A DNA stretch of 11,930 nt. Origin: Chitinophagaceae bacterium (GTDB lineage: Bacteria; Bacteroidota; Bacteroidia; Chitinophagales; Chitinophagaceae). The stretch is from assembly GCA_947452875.1 (NCBI GenBank), contig CANGEZ010000040.1, positions 1-11,930 of the forward strand. The letters run 5' to 3'. Positions 1-6,190 of the stretch are shown here, piece by piece (within the stretch, counting starts at the first letter, position 1; each line of letters opens with the position of its first letter). The notes below the pieces were generated by a model. That model worked only from the letters and a program-made list of their open reading frames with translations. It did not search any database and was not told where the DNA came from. A program made the position numbers and the translations under genes.

Positions 1-77
1 CTTTTGGCAATGAACAATGAGATATCCAATACGATGTAATTTTACTATCTTTCAAAATTAAATTAATTAAACTACAA

Positions 78-1370
78 ATGAATTTCTGTAACCGAGTTGT
101 TTTCGTTTTGTTTTACTTTTTTATGGGCACAAGCTTTTCATTGAAAGCACAGGTAGTTGAACAAATTTTTCAACCCAACATCAAAACAGCTCAATTATTT
201 GTTTACGGAAATCAACAGCAATTGCCTGTTTATAAGCTAAAAAGCGACACCAAGTTGGAGCTCGAATTTGATGATATGGATGCTAACTATAAAAGTTATT
301 ATTTCACTTACATACTTTGCGATTACAACTGGAAGCCCGCTAATTTATCAGCATTTGATTTTATTAAAGGATTTACCCAGAACAGAATTACTACTTACCG
401 ATATTCTTCCATTGCTTACCAGCAGTATACCCATTATCAGGCATTTTTTCCTGAACAAAATTCAATGCCAACAAGGTCGGGGAATTATTTGTTGTTGGTG
501 TATTTGGATGGCGATACGAGTAAAAAAGTGTTTACCAAACAGTTTTTGGTAACAGAGCAAAAAGCTTCAATTAATGCGTCAATAGTTCAGCCATTCACGC
601 CACAATTATTCAATACCCATCAGCGCGTTAAGTTTTCTGCAACATTAATGGACATCAATGCTTTTAGTGCCGCCCAACAAGTGAAAGCGGTGATTTTACA
701 AAACAACAGATGGGATAATAACCAGCGTGATATTGTACCTACTTATGTGAGAGGTAATAACTTGGTTTATGATATTGAAAGCGTTGGGGTTTTTCCGGGA
801 GGTAAAGAATGGCGATGGTTGGATTTAAGAAGTTTTAGATTATTAAGTGATAGGGTAGATAGTGGTGTTTACAATAAGAATCAAGCCGATTTATTTTTAA
901 AAACTGATAAAGACAGATCAGCAGAACGATATATTTACATTCCAGATTACAATGGCATGTACAATATCACCACTTATGAAAGTATCAATCCATTTTGGCA
1001 AGGAGATTATACCAATGTTCATTTTTCATTTGCACGTCCGGATGGATTGCCATACCCAGATAGAGAACTTTATCTCGCAGGTGCTTTTACGGACTACAAT
1101 TTGACTGACAATTGGAAGCTGAAATATAATATGGAAACAGGTAAATATGAAACGGTTGCCAATTTGAAACAAGGCTATTATAACTACACCTATATTTCAG
1201 TTAACAAAAATGACCCAACAGATAAGATAGCATTAGAAGGAAATTACTGGGAAACTGAAAATTCATACACGATTTTGCTTTATTACAAATCTTTCTCAGA
1301 TAGAAACGACCAGTTGATTGGAGTGTCTACAATAGATTCAAGGTCGGATAAGCCGGGGTTTTCGTTTTAA
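78..1370 (+). CDS. Type IX secretion system plug protein (DUF5103 family)
   Basis: A 430-residue protein with an N-terminal signal peptide (about residues 1-25, hydrophobic core VVFVLFYFFMGTSF, cleavage near KAQ), so it is exported. The body matches the DUF5103 family: an early Y-FTYILCDYNWKPANLS block, then YTHYQAFFPEQ, SGNYLLLVYLDGD, and GVFPGGKEWRWLDLRS near the middle. This family includes the Plug subunit that closes the periplasmic side of the SprA translocon pore in the type IX secretion system. The length is normal for the family. The ATG at 78 directly precedes the signal peptide and no Shine-Dalgarno is evident. A TATCTTTC box at 46-53 resembles a -7 element but lacks a -33 partner. 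No other T9SS gene adjoins it. An 8-bp inverted repeat (1360-1367 with 1369-1376) overlaps the stop codon and precedes a T-rich stretch, a possible weak terminator. Confidence 0.85.
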   Translation: MNFCNRVVFVLFYFFMGTSFSLKAQVVEQIFQPNIKTAQLFVYGNQQQLPVYKLKSDTKLELEFDDMDANYKSYYFTYILCDYNWKPANLSAFDFIKGFTQNRITTYRYSSIAYQQYTHYQAFFPEQNSMPTRSGNYLLLVYLDGDTSKKVFTKQFLVTEQKASINASIVQPFTPQLFNTHQRVKFSATLMDINAFSAAQQVKAVILQNNRWDNNQRDIVPTYVRGNNLVYDIESVGVFPGGKEWRWLDLRSFRLLSDRVDSGVYNKNQADLFLKTDKDRSAERYIYIPDYNGMYNITTYESINPFWQGDYTNVHFSFARPDGLPYPDRELYLAGAFTDYNLTDNWKLKYNMETGKYETVANLKQGYYNYTYISVNKNDPTDKIALEGNYWETENSYTILLYYKSFSDRNDQLIGVSTIDSRSDKPGFSF

Positions 1371-1390
1371 ACGAAACTGCTGTTTTTCTT

Positions 1391-1430
1391 TTTACCGCTG
1401 AGAAGTGAGTAAGGAGAGTTTACGCTGAGC
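1391..1430. repeat. Dispersed intergenic repeat, copy 1 (ACCGCTGAG type)
   Basis: This 40-bp stretch aligns without gaps to 4968-5007, with about 32 of 40 positions identical. Both begin TTTACCGCTGAGAA and end in GAGC. It lies in the otherwise empty gap between the plug gene and the SRP RNA gene. It has no coding potential and resembles the CGC(T/A)-AAG-type repeats common in intergenic DNA of Bacteroidota. Confidence 0.5.
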
Positions 1431-1554
1431 ATAAATAACTTTCAAAATGGTAATTTTATTCAGAAGCAAACTAATGAACTCATCAGGCTTTTTTATCCTT
1501 TTGAAAAAACAATTAACTCCAAACGCCCAACCCCAAATAATAAACATTTTCCCC

Positions 1555-1562
1555 TATCTTTG
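1555..1562 (+). promoter_or_regulatory. Candidate -7 promoter element of the SRP RNA gene
   Basis: TATCTTTG is a perfect match to the Bacteroidota -7 consensus TAnnTTTG and ends 4 nt before the first base of the SRP RNA closing helix, which is the expected distance to a transcription start. No TTG is found at the usual -33 spacing, so the upstream element is weak or absent. Confidence 0.6.
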
Positions 1563-1566
1563 CCAC

Positions 1567-1660
1567 GGCAAGTCTTATACGACCAGCTCCTGTTGAATTC
1601 CCCCAGGATCGGAAGATAGCAAGGGTAGATGGTTGAGCGGTGCGATGTAAGTAACTTGCC
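1567..1660 (+). ncRNA. ffs: Signal recognition particle RNA, small bacterial (4.5S) type
   Basis: The RNA scaffold of the signal recognition particle, which binds Ffh and targets nascent membrane and secreted proteins. The 94-nt segment is closed by a perfect 7-bp helix, GGCAAGT (1567-1573) with ACTTGCC (1654-1660). The apical part has the hallmark pattern of SRP domain IV: CCAGG-AT-C, the GGAA tetraloop (1611-1614), G-AT-AGCAAGG, with the conserved AGCA side of the Ffh-binding internal loop. The 3' side carries GCGGTGCGATGTAA, matching the conserved G-G-GATGTA region of 4.5S RNA. Nine T residues (1662-1670) directly after the closing helix act as a terminator. A long antisense open frame over this segment is a by-product of the RNA sequence. 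No Alu domain is present, so this is the short form. Confidence 0.92.
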
Positions 1661-1671
1661 ATTTTTTTTTC

Positions 1672-1774
1672 TAAAAAATTCAAAATTTAAAAGTAAAAAG
1701 TAAAAACTGGGTTTACTCATCGAAAATTATTTTAGGATCGATTTTTTTGACTTTTGACTTTTTAATTTTTACTT
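1672..1774. repeat. Inverted pair of A/T-rich short-period arrays
   Basis: An A-rich arm (about 1672-1707, units such as TTTAAAAG, TAAAAAG, TAAAAA) is followed after about 35 nt by a T-rich arm (about 1742-1774, TTTTTTGAC, TTTTGAC, TTTTTAATTTTTAC). The two arms are imperfect reverse complements with an approximate 8-nt period. Related tracts occur at 5104-5140 and 7571-7608. The pair occupies the gap between the SRP RNA terminator and the aldolase gene. A TACCTTCG box at 1782-1789 may be the aldolase -7 element. Confidence 0.4.
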
Positions 1775-1815
1775 TATCTCATACCTTCGCGCAACAAATC
1801 AAACAAACATCTCCA

Positions 1816-2469
1816 ATGAAATTTTTTATCGATACAGCCAATCTGGCTCAAATTAAAGAAGCCAATGAATTAGGAATTTTAGACGGTGTAACAACCAATC
1901 CTTCACTAATGGCAAAAGAAGGCATCAAAGGTGAAGCCGCTGTGATGCAACATTACAAAACCATCTGTGACATGGTGGATGGTGATATCAGTGCTGAAGT
2001 GATTTCAACAGATTTCGATGGCATGATTGCAGAAGGTAAGAAGCTTGTTCAAATTCACAAAAATATTGTAGTAAAAGTGCCGATGATTAAAGACGGTATC
2101 AAAGCCATCAAATGGTTTACAGATAATGGCATCAGAACCAATTGTACTTTAGTTTTCTCTGCCGGTCAGGCGATTTTAGCTGCAAAAGCAGGGGCATCTT
2201 ACGTGTCTCCATTCATCGGAAGAATCGACGACAGTGGTTGGGATGGTATGGAATTGATTCATCAGTTGAGACAGATTTATTCAATCCAAGGATATAAAAC
2301 AGAAATCCTTGCTGCTTCAATTCGCAACCCTAATCACATCATCAAATGTGCTGAAGCGGGAGCTGATGTTTGTACTTGTCCTTTGGATTCTATACTAGGT
2401 TTATTAAAGCATCCTTTAACAGATATTGGTTTGGCCAAGTTCTTGGAAGATGCTAAAAAATTCGCTTAA
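1816..2469 (+). CDS. Transaldolase / fructose-6-phosphate aldolase-like protein
   Basis: A 217-residue class I aldolase of the short (TalC/MipB/Fsa) transaldolase group, acting in the non-oxidative pentose phosphate pathway. It carries IDTAN (catalytic-type Asp6), GVTTNPSL (24-31), the Schiff-base lysine in VVKVPM (Lys87), CTLVFSAGQA, and YVSPFIGRIDD (129-139). The start at 1816 is chosen because MKFFIDTAN is the conserved N-terminus; an in-frame TTG further upstream would add 23 residues with no family match. Two positions that separate true F6P aldolases from transaldolases read as transaldolase here: Glu61 (Gln59 in E. coli FsaA) and Phe133 (Tyr131 in FsaA). Transaldolase is therefore the better functional guess despite the usual Fsa label. 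A strong terminator follows, so it is probably monocistronic. Confidence 0.9.
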   Translation: MKFFIDTANLAQIKEANELGILDGVTTNPSLMAKEGIKGEAAVMQHYKTICDMVDGDISAEVISTDFDGMIAEGKKLVQIHKNIVVKVPMIKDGIKAIKWFTDNGIRTNCTLVFSAGQAILAAKAGASYVSPFIGRIDDSGWDGMELIHQLRQIYSIQGYKTEILAASIRNPNHIIKCAEAGADVCTCPLDSILGLLKHPLTDIGLAKFLEDAKKFA

Positions 2470-2487
2470 TCACTTTTAATTTCTATA

Positions 2488-2517
2488 AAAAAAGACGGCC
2501 TTAAAACCGTCTTTTTT
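2488..2517 (+). terminator. Intrinsic terminator after the transaldolase gene
   Basis: An 11-bp perfect stem, AAAAAAGACGG (2488-2498) with CCGTCTTTTTT (2507-2517), and an 8-nt loop. The T-run forms the descending arm, and the A-run on the other side would let it work in both directions. It starts 18 nt after the transaldolase stop. Confidence 0.9.
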
Positions 2518-2586
2518 ATTTCAGTTAATTACTTTTATTAATTGACAATGAATTTGTTGATTGAATAATAATAATTGTTTTTTTAC

Positions 2587-3156
2587 ATGAAAGTTTTGAT
2601 TTTAGACAATTACGATTCCTTCACTTACAACCTGGTTCACCTGGTAGAAAAGCTATTGCATGTAAAAGTTGAAGTTTTTAAAAACGATGAAATTGGACTT
2701 GAAGATGTGACTCGTTTTGATAAAATCATCTTGTCTCCCGGGCCTGGTTTACCGGATGAAGCCGGAATAATGAAATCGTTGATTAGGGAATACGGTTATT
2801 CAAAATCCATTTTAGGTGTTTGTTTAGGCCATCAGGCGATTGGTGAAGTATTTGGTGGGAAATTAAAAAATCTGGATTCGGTGTTTCATGGAGTAGCTCA
2901 TGAAATTGATATTATAGATTCAACAGAAATATTGTTTAAGGAACTTGAAAAAAAGATTATCGTTGGCCGTTACCATAGCTGGGTTGTAGACAGAACTGAT
3001 TTTCCAAAGGAACTAATGATTACAGCAACTGATGACAATGGAAATGTGATGGGGCTGAAACATCGAGAATTAAATATCAGAGGCGTTCAATTTCATCCCG
3101 AAAGTATTATGACTCCAGTTGGAGAAAAAATAATAAGTAATTGGCTTTTTGAGTAA
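2587..3156 (+). CDS. trpG: Anthranilate / aminodeoxychorismate synthase component II (glutamine amidotransferase)
   Basis: A 189-residue class I glutamine amidotransferase that releases ammonia from glutamine for the chorismate-using partner subunit (TrpE or PabB). Visible signatures are LDNYDSFTYNLVH (6-18), the oxyanion-strand motif SPGPGLPDE (50-58), the nucleophile Cys79 in GVCLGHQAIG, and the His170-Pro-Glu172 dyad in VQFHPES. The ATG at 2587 gives the canonical MKVLILDNYDSF N-terminus. The glutaminase alone cannot distinguish TrpG from PabA. A TrpF-like gene 38 nt downstream favours tryptophan synthesis, but no trpE, trpD or trpC is nearby, so PabA or a dual role remains possible. Confidence 0.85.
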   Translation: MKVLILDNYDSFTYNLVHLVEKLLHVKVEVFKNDEIGLEDVTRFDKIILSPGPGLPDEAGIMKSLIREYGYSKSILGVCLGHQAIGEVFGGKLKNLDSVFHGVAHEIDIIDSTEILFKELEKKIIVGRYHSWVVDRTDFPKELMITATDDNGNVMGLKHRELNIRGVQFHPESIMTPVGEKIISNWLFE

Positions 3157-3194
3157 CTTTAAGCACCATTTTTACCAATAAAATTTCCTACAAC

Positions 3195-3842
3195 ATGATG
3201 AACATGAAAGTTTGCGGCATTACAAGCATTGAGCAATTAGAGCAGCTTGACAAATTGTTTGTTGATTACGCCGGTTTTGTATTTGATGTGAAATCCTATC
3301 AAAATGTTTACGGTAAAATTCCTGCTGAAGAAATTAAATATGCAGATGTTGACATCAAAAAAGTAGGTGTATTTACCAATTTAGATTACCGCAGTATTCT
3401 AGAAACTGTGAAAGTTTACGGCTTAGATCTGATTCAATTAAATGGTTCTGAATCTCCTGAAATGTGTAAAATGTTGTCTAAAGAAATAGAAGTCATTAAA
3501 ACATTTTATATCGACGATTTTGATAGTGATAAAATTCACAACATCATAAATGATTATGACGATGCTTGCGACTACTACTCATTCGACAGCAATATAAAAT
3601 CGAACAGAGGAGGAATAACCAATGCTTTCGATTGGAAAATGATTGGAAATACTAGTATCGAAAAGCCATTTTTTATAGGTGGTGGCGGTATCAAACCAAG
3701 TGATGCGCCTACTATTCATCAATTCAAACATCCAGATTTTTTTGGTGTAGACATTAATAACAATTTTGAAAAAGAAGATGGAATTAAAGACACTGCTTTA
3801 GTATTGTCATTCATGAGGGCCGTTAATCAGGTCATGAATTAA
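3195..3842 (+). CDS. trpF: Phosphoribosylanthranilate isomerase, divergent
   Basis: A 215-residue (beta-alpha)8-barrel protein of the TrpF family, which converts phosphoribosylanthranilate to CdRP in tryptophan synthesis. Support: MKVCGIT with the catalytic-type Cys7, KKVGVFTN (56-62), LDLIQLNGSESPE (77-89, family QLHG-E), the acid-type Asp131 in YYSFDS, FDW (145-147), FFIGGGGIKPSDA (159-171), and DINNNFEKEDGIKD (186-199), which corresponds to the DLNSRFE end of Bacteroidota TrpF. Several usual ligand-site features are altered: the KSPRY segment reads KSYQNVYG with no Arg, QLHG reads QLNG, and GGxGxxFDW reads GGITNAFDW. The ATG at 3204 is an equally plausible start. It follows the glutaminase gene at 38 nt, probably in one transcript. 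It could be a slow TrpF or a paralogue with a shifted substrate. Confidence 0.75.
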   Translation: MMNMKVCGITSIEQLEQLDKLFVDYAGFVFDVKSYQNVYGKIPAEEIKYADVDIKKVGVFTNLDYRSILETVKVYGLDLIQLNGSESPEMCKMLSKEIEVIKTFYIDDFDSDKIHNIINDYDDACDYYSFDSNIKSNRGGITNAFDWKMIGNTSIEKPFFIGGGGIKPSDAPTIHQFKHPDFFGVDINNNFEKEDGIKDTALVLSFMRAVNQVMN

Positions 3843-3862
3843 CAGGTATTATTTGAATAAAA

Positions 3863-3894
3863 TTTGGGTAAAAAGTAACAATCACCTTAATTTG
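3863..3894 (+). promoter_or_regulatory. Candidate promoter of the TlpA-like gene
   Basis: TTTG (3863-3866) is separated by 20 nt from TTAATTTG (3887-3894). This fits the Bacteroidota pattern TTTG-N19/20-TAnnTTTG with one mismatch. The predicted start near 3899 leaves a leader of about 30 nt before the ATG at 3930, so the redox gene probably has its own transcript. Confidence 0.6.
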
Positions 3895-3929
3895 CAACAT
3901 AAATTTAATCAGCCTTTTAAAAAAATACA

Positions 3930-4643
3930 ATGAAGAAAATAATCCTTGTTTTATCGCTATTGCCTGCATTTTGTGTTGCTCAAAATAGAGTACCATTGGC
4001 TAACAAAGTTGATTCATTCAGTTATGCTATTGGTGTTAATATTTCAAATTCGTTAATACAACAAGGGGTCACTACTTTAAACATAGGTGCTTTAAGTCAA
4101 GCTTTTGTTGATATCATGAGCAATAAAGACAAGCAATTAACCAATGAAGAAGCCAATGCCATCATTCAATCCGTATTTCAAGAAATGGCACAGAAAAAAG
4201 CAAATGATGGTGAAGGAGGAAGCGATTTAATGGGTAAGGTTATTCCAGATTTTGAACAAGCTGATGTGAATGGCAAAATGGTGAACATCAAATCTTACAG
4301 AGGTAAATATGTGTTGATTGATTTTTGGGCTAGCTGGTGCGGACCTTGCAGAGGCGAAAATCCAAATGTAGTTGCCGCGTATAATAAATACAAAAACAAA
4401 GGATTTACCGTTTTAGGTATTTCATTGGATAAGGCAAAAGAAAATTGGTTGGATGCTATTAAAAAAGATGGCCTAACCTGGACTCATGTGAGTGATTTGA
4501 AATTTTGGAGCAATGCAGTTGCACAACAGTTCGGTATTCAAAGCATACCTCAAAATTTTCTCGTAGATCCAAACGGCATTGTGATTGGTAAGAATTTAAG
4601 AGGAGAGGCGTTGGAAGCGAAGTTGGAGAGTATATTGAAGTAG
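3930..4643 (+). CDS. Periplasmic TlpA-like thiol-disulfide oxidoreductase with FKBP_N-like N-terminal domain
   Basis: A 237-residue exported redox protein. Residues 1-17 form a signal peptide (MKKIILVLSLLPAFCVA, cleavage before Gln18; no proper lipobox around Cys15). Residues about 26-90 (VDSFSYAIGVNISNSL, QQG, LSQAFVDIM, LTNEEANAII, FQEMAQKKA) closely resemble the helical dimerisation domain of FkpA/Mip-type peptidyl-prolyl isomerases. The isomerase domain itself is absent. After a Gly/Asp-rich linker, residues about 101-237 form a TlpA/redoxin thioredoxin fold with WCGPC (Cys137, Cys140), ISLD, and the cis-proline loop SIPQNFLVDPNG (Pro207). TlpA-type proteins reduce periplasmic disulfides, for example in cytochrome c maturation; the partner here is unknown. 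The architecture suggests a dimeric, V-shaped oxidoreductase, which is inferred. Confidence 0.85.
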   Translation: MKKIILVLSLLPAFCVAQNRVPLANKVDSFSYAIGVNISNSLIQQGVTTLNIGALSQAFVDIMSNKDKQLTNEEANAIIQSVFQEMAQKKANDGEGGSDLMGKVIPDFEQADVNGKMVNIKSYRGKYVLIDFWASWCGPCRGENPNVVAAYNKYKNKGFTVLGISLDKAKENWLDAIKKDGLTWTHVSDLKFWSNAVAQQFGIQSIPQNFLVDPNGIVIGKNLRGEALEAKLESILK

Positions 4644-4644
4644 T

Positions 4645-4948
4645 AGCCCCCTCAGTCCCCCAAGGTGGAAGTTGATTGTGTTTTGTTGGGTTAACCACGA
4701 ATTCACGAATTATTTGCCACAATGAAACTCGAAGGCTTTTTTAACCTTTATTTGTTTGTTGTTTGGCGTTTGGTGTTATTTCAACTGAAATGCTAATTAC
4801 AGGAAAACAACTGCCACATCCTTATTCCTTATTTTTCCTTTCTTATTATTTATTTCTCACGCCGCTAAGTCATAAAGTCACAAAGAAACACTAAGATTTT
4901 ATCTATTTCCAAAATTAAAACTTCCCCTTTCGGGGGATTGAGGGGGCT
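4645..4948. repeat. Inverted repeat pair (AGCCCCCTCA type) enclosing 245 bp
   Basis: The left arm, 4645-4673, begins AGCCCCCTCAGTCCCCC and ends GGAAGTT. The right arm, 4919-4948, is its near reverse complement, beginning AACTTCCCC and ending GATTGAGGGGGCT. The arms differ by a few substitutions and one base of length. The 245 bp between them encode nothing recognisable. The right arm can also fold on itself (TCCCC with GGGGGA). This could be a non-autonomous element or two independent copies of a dispersed repeat. Confidence 0.55.
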
Positions 4949-4964
4949 CACGAATTCACGAATT
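4696..4964. repeat. Two identical CACGAATT dimers
   Basis: The 16-mer CACGAATTCACGAATT, a perfect tandem dimer of an octamer, occurs at 4696-4711 and again at 4949-4964, followed in both cases by T/A-rich sequence. The second copy abuts the right arm of the inverted repeat. This motif is familiar from intergenic DNA of Bacteroidota. Confidence 0.6.
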
Positions 4965-4967
4965 TAT

Positions 4968-5007
4968 TTTACCGCTGAGAATAGAGTTAGTTGAGGTTTC
5001 GCAGAGC
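4968..5007. repeat. Dispersed intergenic repeat, copy 2 (ACCGCTGAG type)
   Basis: Ungapped match to 1391-1430, same orientation, about 80 percent identity. It begins three bases after the second CACGAATT dimer, so several repeat families are stacked here. Confidence 0.5.
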
Positions 5008-5185
5008 GTTTTTAATAGATAATCTTCTCAGCAATGTCTCCTGAAAGGGACGTTGTGTTTTGGTTAAGCCACGAGTTAGGATGAGTTTGACTATATTTTC
5101 TAGAATTTATTTTGAATTTTGATTTTTTACTTTTGAATTTAATACATGAGAGATTGATTATTTCATTTCCGAAATGTCAGTTTTA

Positions 5186-5201
5186 CCCCGAGGTGTCGGG
5201 G
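5186..5201. repeat. GC-rich palindrome downstream of pdxJ
   Basis: CCCCGA (5186-5191), loop GGTG, TCGGGG (5196-5201): a perfect 6-bp stem in AT-rich surroundings. A second palindrome, CATTTC-C-GAAATG (5164-5176), is next to it. They lie 24-60 bp beyond the pdxJ stop and might stabilise or end its transcript. There is no T-run on the pdxJ side, so this is not called an intrinsic terminator. Confidence 0.4.
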
Positions 5202-5224
5202 CAGGCTATTGGATATTTTACATT

Positions 5225-5950
5225 TCACAATCCCCCAACGCTTCTTTTATACAATTGCACCGTATTCCCTAGCCCAAGATAAATCGCATCACAGATTAAG
5301 GCATGACCAATAGAAACTTCAAGTAAGCCTGGAATGTTTTGAGAGAAGTAAGGTAAGTTCTTTAGATCTAAATCATGTCCGGCGTTGATGCCCATTTCTA
5401 ATTCGATTGCTTTTTTTGCAGCTTCAATAAATGGCGCGATTGCTTTTATTTTATCTCCAGCTTCAAAGCCTTTTGCATAAGATTCGGTATACAATTCAAT
5501 TCTGTCAGTTCCGGTGGATTTTGCCGCTTCAATCATTTCAACAATCGGATCAACGAATATGGAAACACGTATACCTGCATTTTTAAATACAGCGATAATT
5601 CCTTTTAAATAATCTTGATGTTGAATGGTGTTCCAGCCATGATTGCTGGTTAATTGCCCGGTAGCATCCGGAACCAAAGTGACTTGTGTCGGTTTGTTAG
5701 CCAATACAAGTTCAACGAATTTATCTTCAGTTGGATTGCCTTCTATATTGAATTCGGTGGTGATGATTTTTTTTAAATCAAAAACATCGCTGTAGCGAAT
5801 ATGTCTTTCGTCGGGGCGAGGGTGTACGGTAATCCCATCTGCTCCGAATCTTTCAATATCAGCAGCAGTTTTTAATAAATCAGGATTGTTGCCACCTCTT
5901 GCGTTTCTGAGCGTGGCGAGTTTGTTGATGTTTACAGAAAGTTTGGTCAT
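5225..5950 (-). CDS. pdxJ: Pyridoxine 5'-phosphate synthase
   Basis: A 241-residue TIM-barrel enzyme catalysing the last ring-closing step of the DXP-dependent vitamin B6 route: 3-amino-2-oxopropyl phosphate plus 1-deoxyxylulose 5-phosphate gives pyridoxine 5'-phosphate. Signatures are LSVNINKLATLRNARGG (4-20), GITVHPRPDERHI (39-51, with the active-site-type His43 and the phosphate-site Arg/His), NIEGNPT with Glu70, TLVPD, ELYTE with Glu152, INAGHDL (His192), and VSIGHALI near the C-terminus. Length and start (MTKLSVNINK) are typical. A small lipoprotein gene ends 24 bp upstream on the same strand and may be cotranscribed. PdxA and other B6 genes are not in the window. Confidence 0.95.
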   Translation of the reverse strand: MTKLSVNINKLATLRNARGGNNPDLLKTAADIERFGADGITVHPRPDERHIRYSDVFDLKKIITTEFNIEGNPTEDKFVELVLANKPTQVTLVPDATGQLTSNHGWNTIQHQDYLKGIIAVFKNAGIRVSIFVDPIVEMIEAAKSTGTDRIELYTESYAKGFEAGDKIKAIAPFIEAAKKAIELEMGINAGHDLDLKNLPYFSQNIPGLLEVSIGHALICDAIYLGLGNTVQLYKRSVGGL

Positions 5951-5974
5951 AGGATTGGAAAGTTATATTTAAAG

Positions 5975-6118
5975 TTATCTAACTCTGGTAATGTATTTAG
6001 ATCTTCCGTTGCAGCCATATCCATTTCTGGCACAAGAAGAAAGTGTTGTTAATAAAGAGATAGTAAACAGAATAGCTAATAAATAGTTTACAACTCTTGG
6101 AGTGAAAAATTTTCTCAT
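5975..6118 (-). CDS. Small predicted lipoprotein, 47 residues
   Basis: A short open frame running from ATG at 6118 to TAA at 5975. The translation begins MRKFFTPRVVNYLLAILF and continues into LLTTLSSCARNGYGCNG. It has a basic N-terminus, a hydrophobic stretch of about 18 residues and a lipobox-like LSSC with Cys29, so the mature peptide would be a 19-residue lipid-anchored tail rich in Gly, Arg and Lys (NGYGCNGRSKY). The lipoprotein layout is specific enough to make chance unlikely. Function is unknown. It lies between tcdA (72 bp upstream) and pdxJ (24 bp downstream), all on the minus strand. A weak promoter can be proposed at 6139-6167. Confidence 0.6.
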   Translation of the reverse strand: MRKFFTPRVVNYLLAILFTISLLTTLSSCARNGYGCNGRSKYITRVR

Positions 6119-6138
6119 TTTGTTTTAGTTTAGGTATT

Positions 6139-6167
6139 ATAAAGTAATGCTATTTATTAAAAACAAA
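6139..6167 (-). promoter_or_regulatory. Weak candidate promoter for the small lipoprotein-pdxJ unit
   Basis: On the minus strand, TTTG (6167-6164), 17 nt, then TACTTTAT (6146-6139). This gives six of eight matches to TAnnTTTG with a slightly short spacer. It would place the start about 15 nt upstream of the small ATG. No clear terminator separates it from tcdA, so read-through is also possible. Confidence 0.3.
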
Positions 6168-6190
6168 AAAAAGATTTTTTTACACATGTT

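Larger units (their letters stand above)
4644..5224. other. Gene-free, repeat-rich intergenic region
   Basis: 580 bp between the stop of the TlpA-like gene and the stop of pdxJ (convergent). No credible coding region is seen on either strand. It contains an inverted repeat pair (4645-4673 / 4919-4948), two copies of a CACGAATT dimer (4696-4711, 4949-4964), an AAG-rich array of 8-10 nt period (about 4860-4896), a 40-bp dispersed repeat (4968-5007), a T-rich tract (5104-5140) and two short palindromes (5164-5176, 5186-5201). Confidence 0.7.

Noticed and set aside
53..60. Divergent promoter (TAATTTTG on the minus strand) for a gene off the left edge
   Set aside because: There is no -33 element at the right distance, and no start codon or open frame can be confirmed in the remaining 50 bp.
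1493..1720. 75-codon open frame on the minus strand over the SRP RNA gene
   Set aside because: It is antisense to a structured RNA with its own promoter box and terminator, and its translation resembles no protein.
1747..1815. Upstream TTG extension of the transaldolase gene
   Set aside because: The 23 added residues are encoded by a T-rich repeat tract and a candidate promoter box, and the family N-terminus begins exactly at the ATG at 1816.
4459..4722. 87-codon minus-strand frame overlapping the end of the TlpA-like gene
   Set aside because: It lies mostly antisense to a well-supported gene and runs through an inverted-repeat arm; no protein features.
6161..6180. Terminator for tcdA in the A-run/T-run at 6165-6181
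   Set aside because: The A/T runs could pair, but there is no GC stem; low complexity explains it better.
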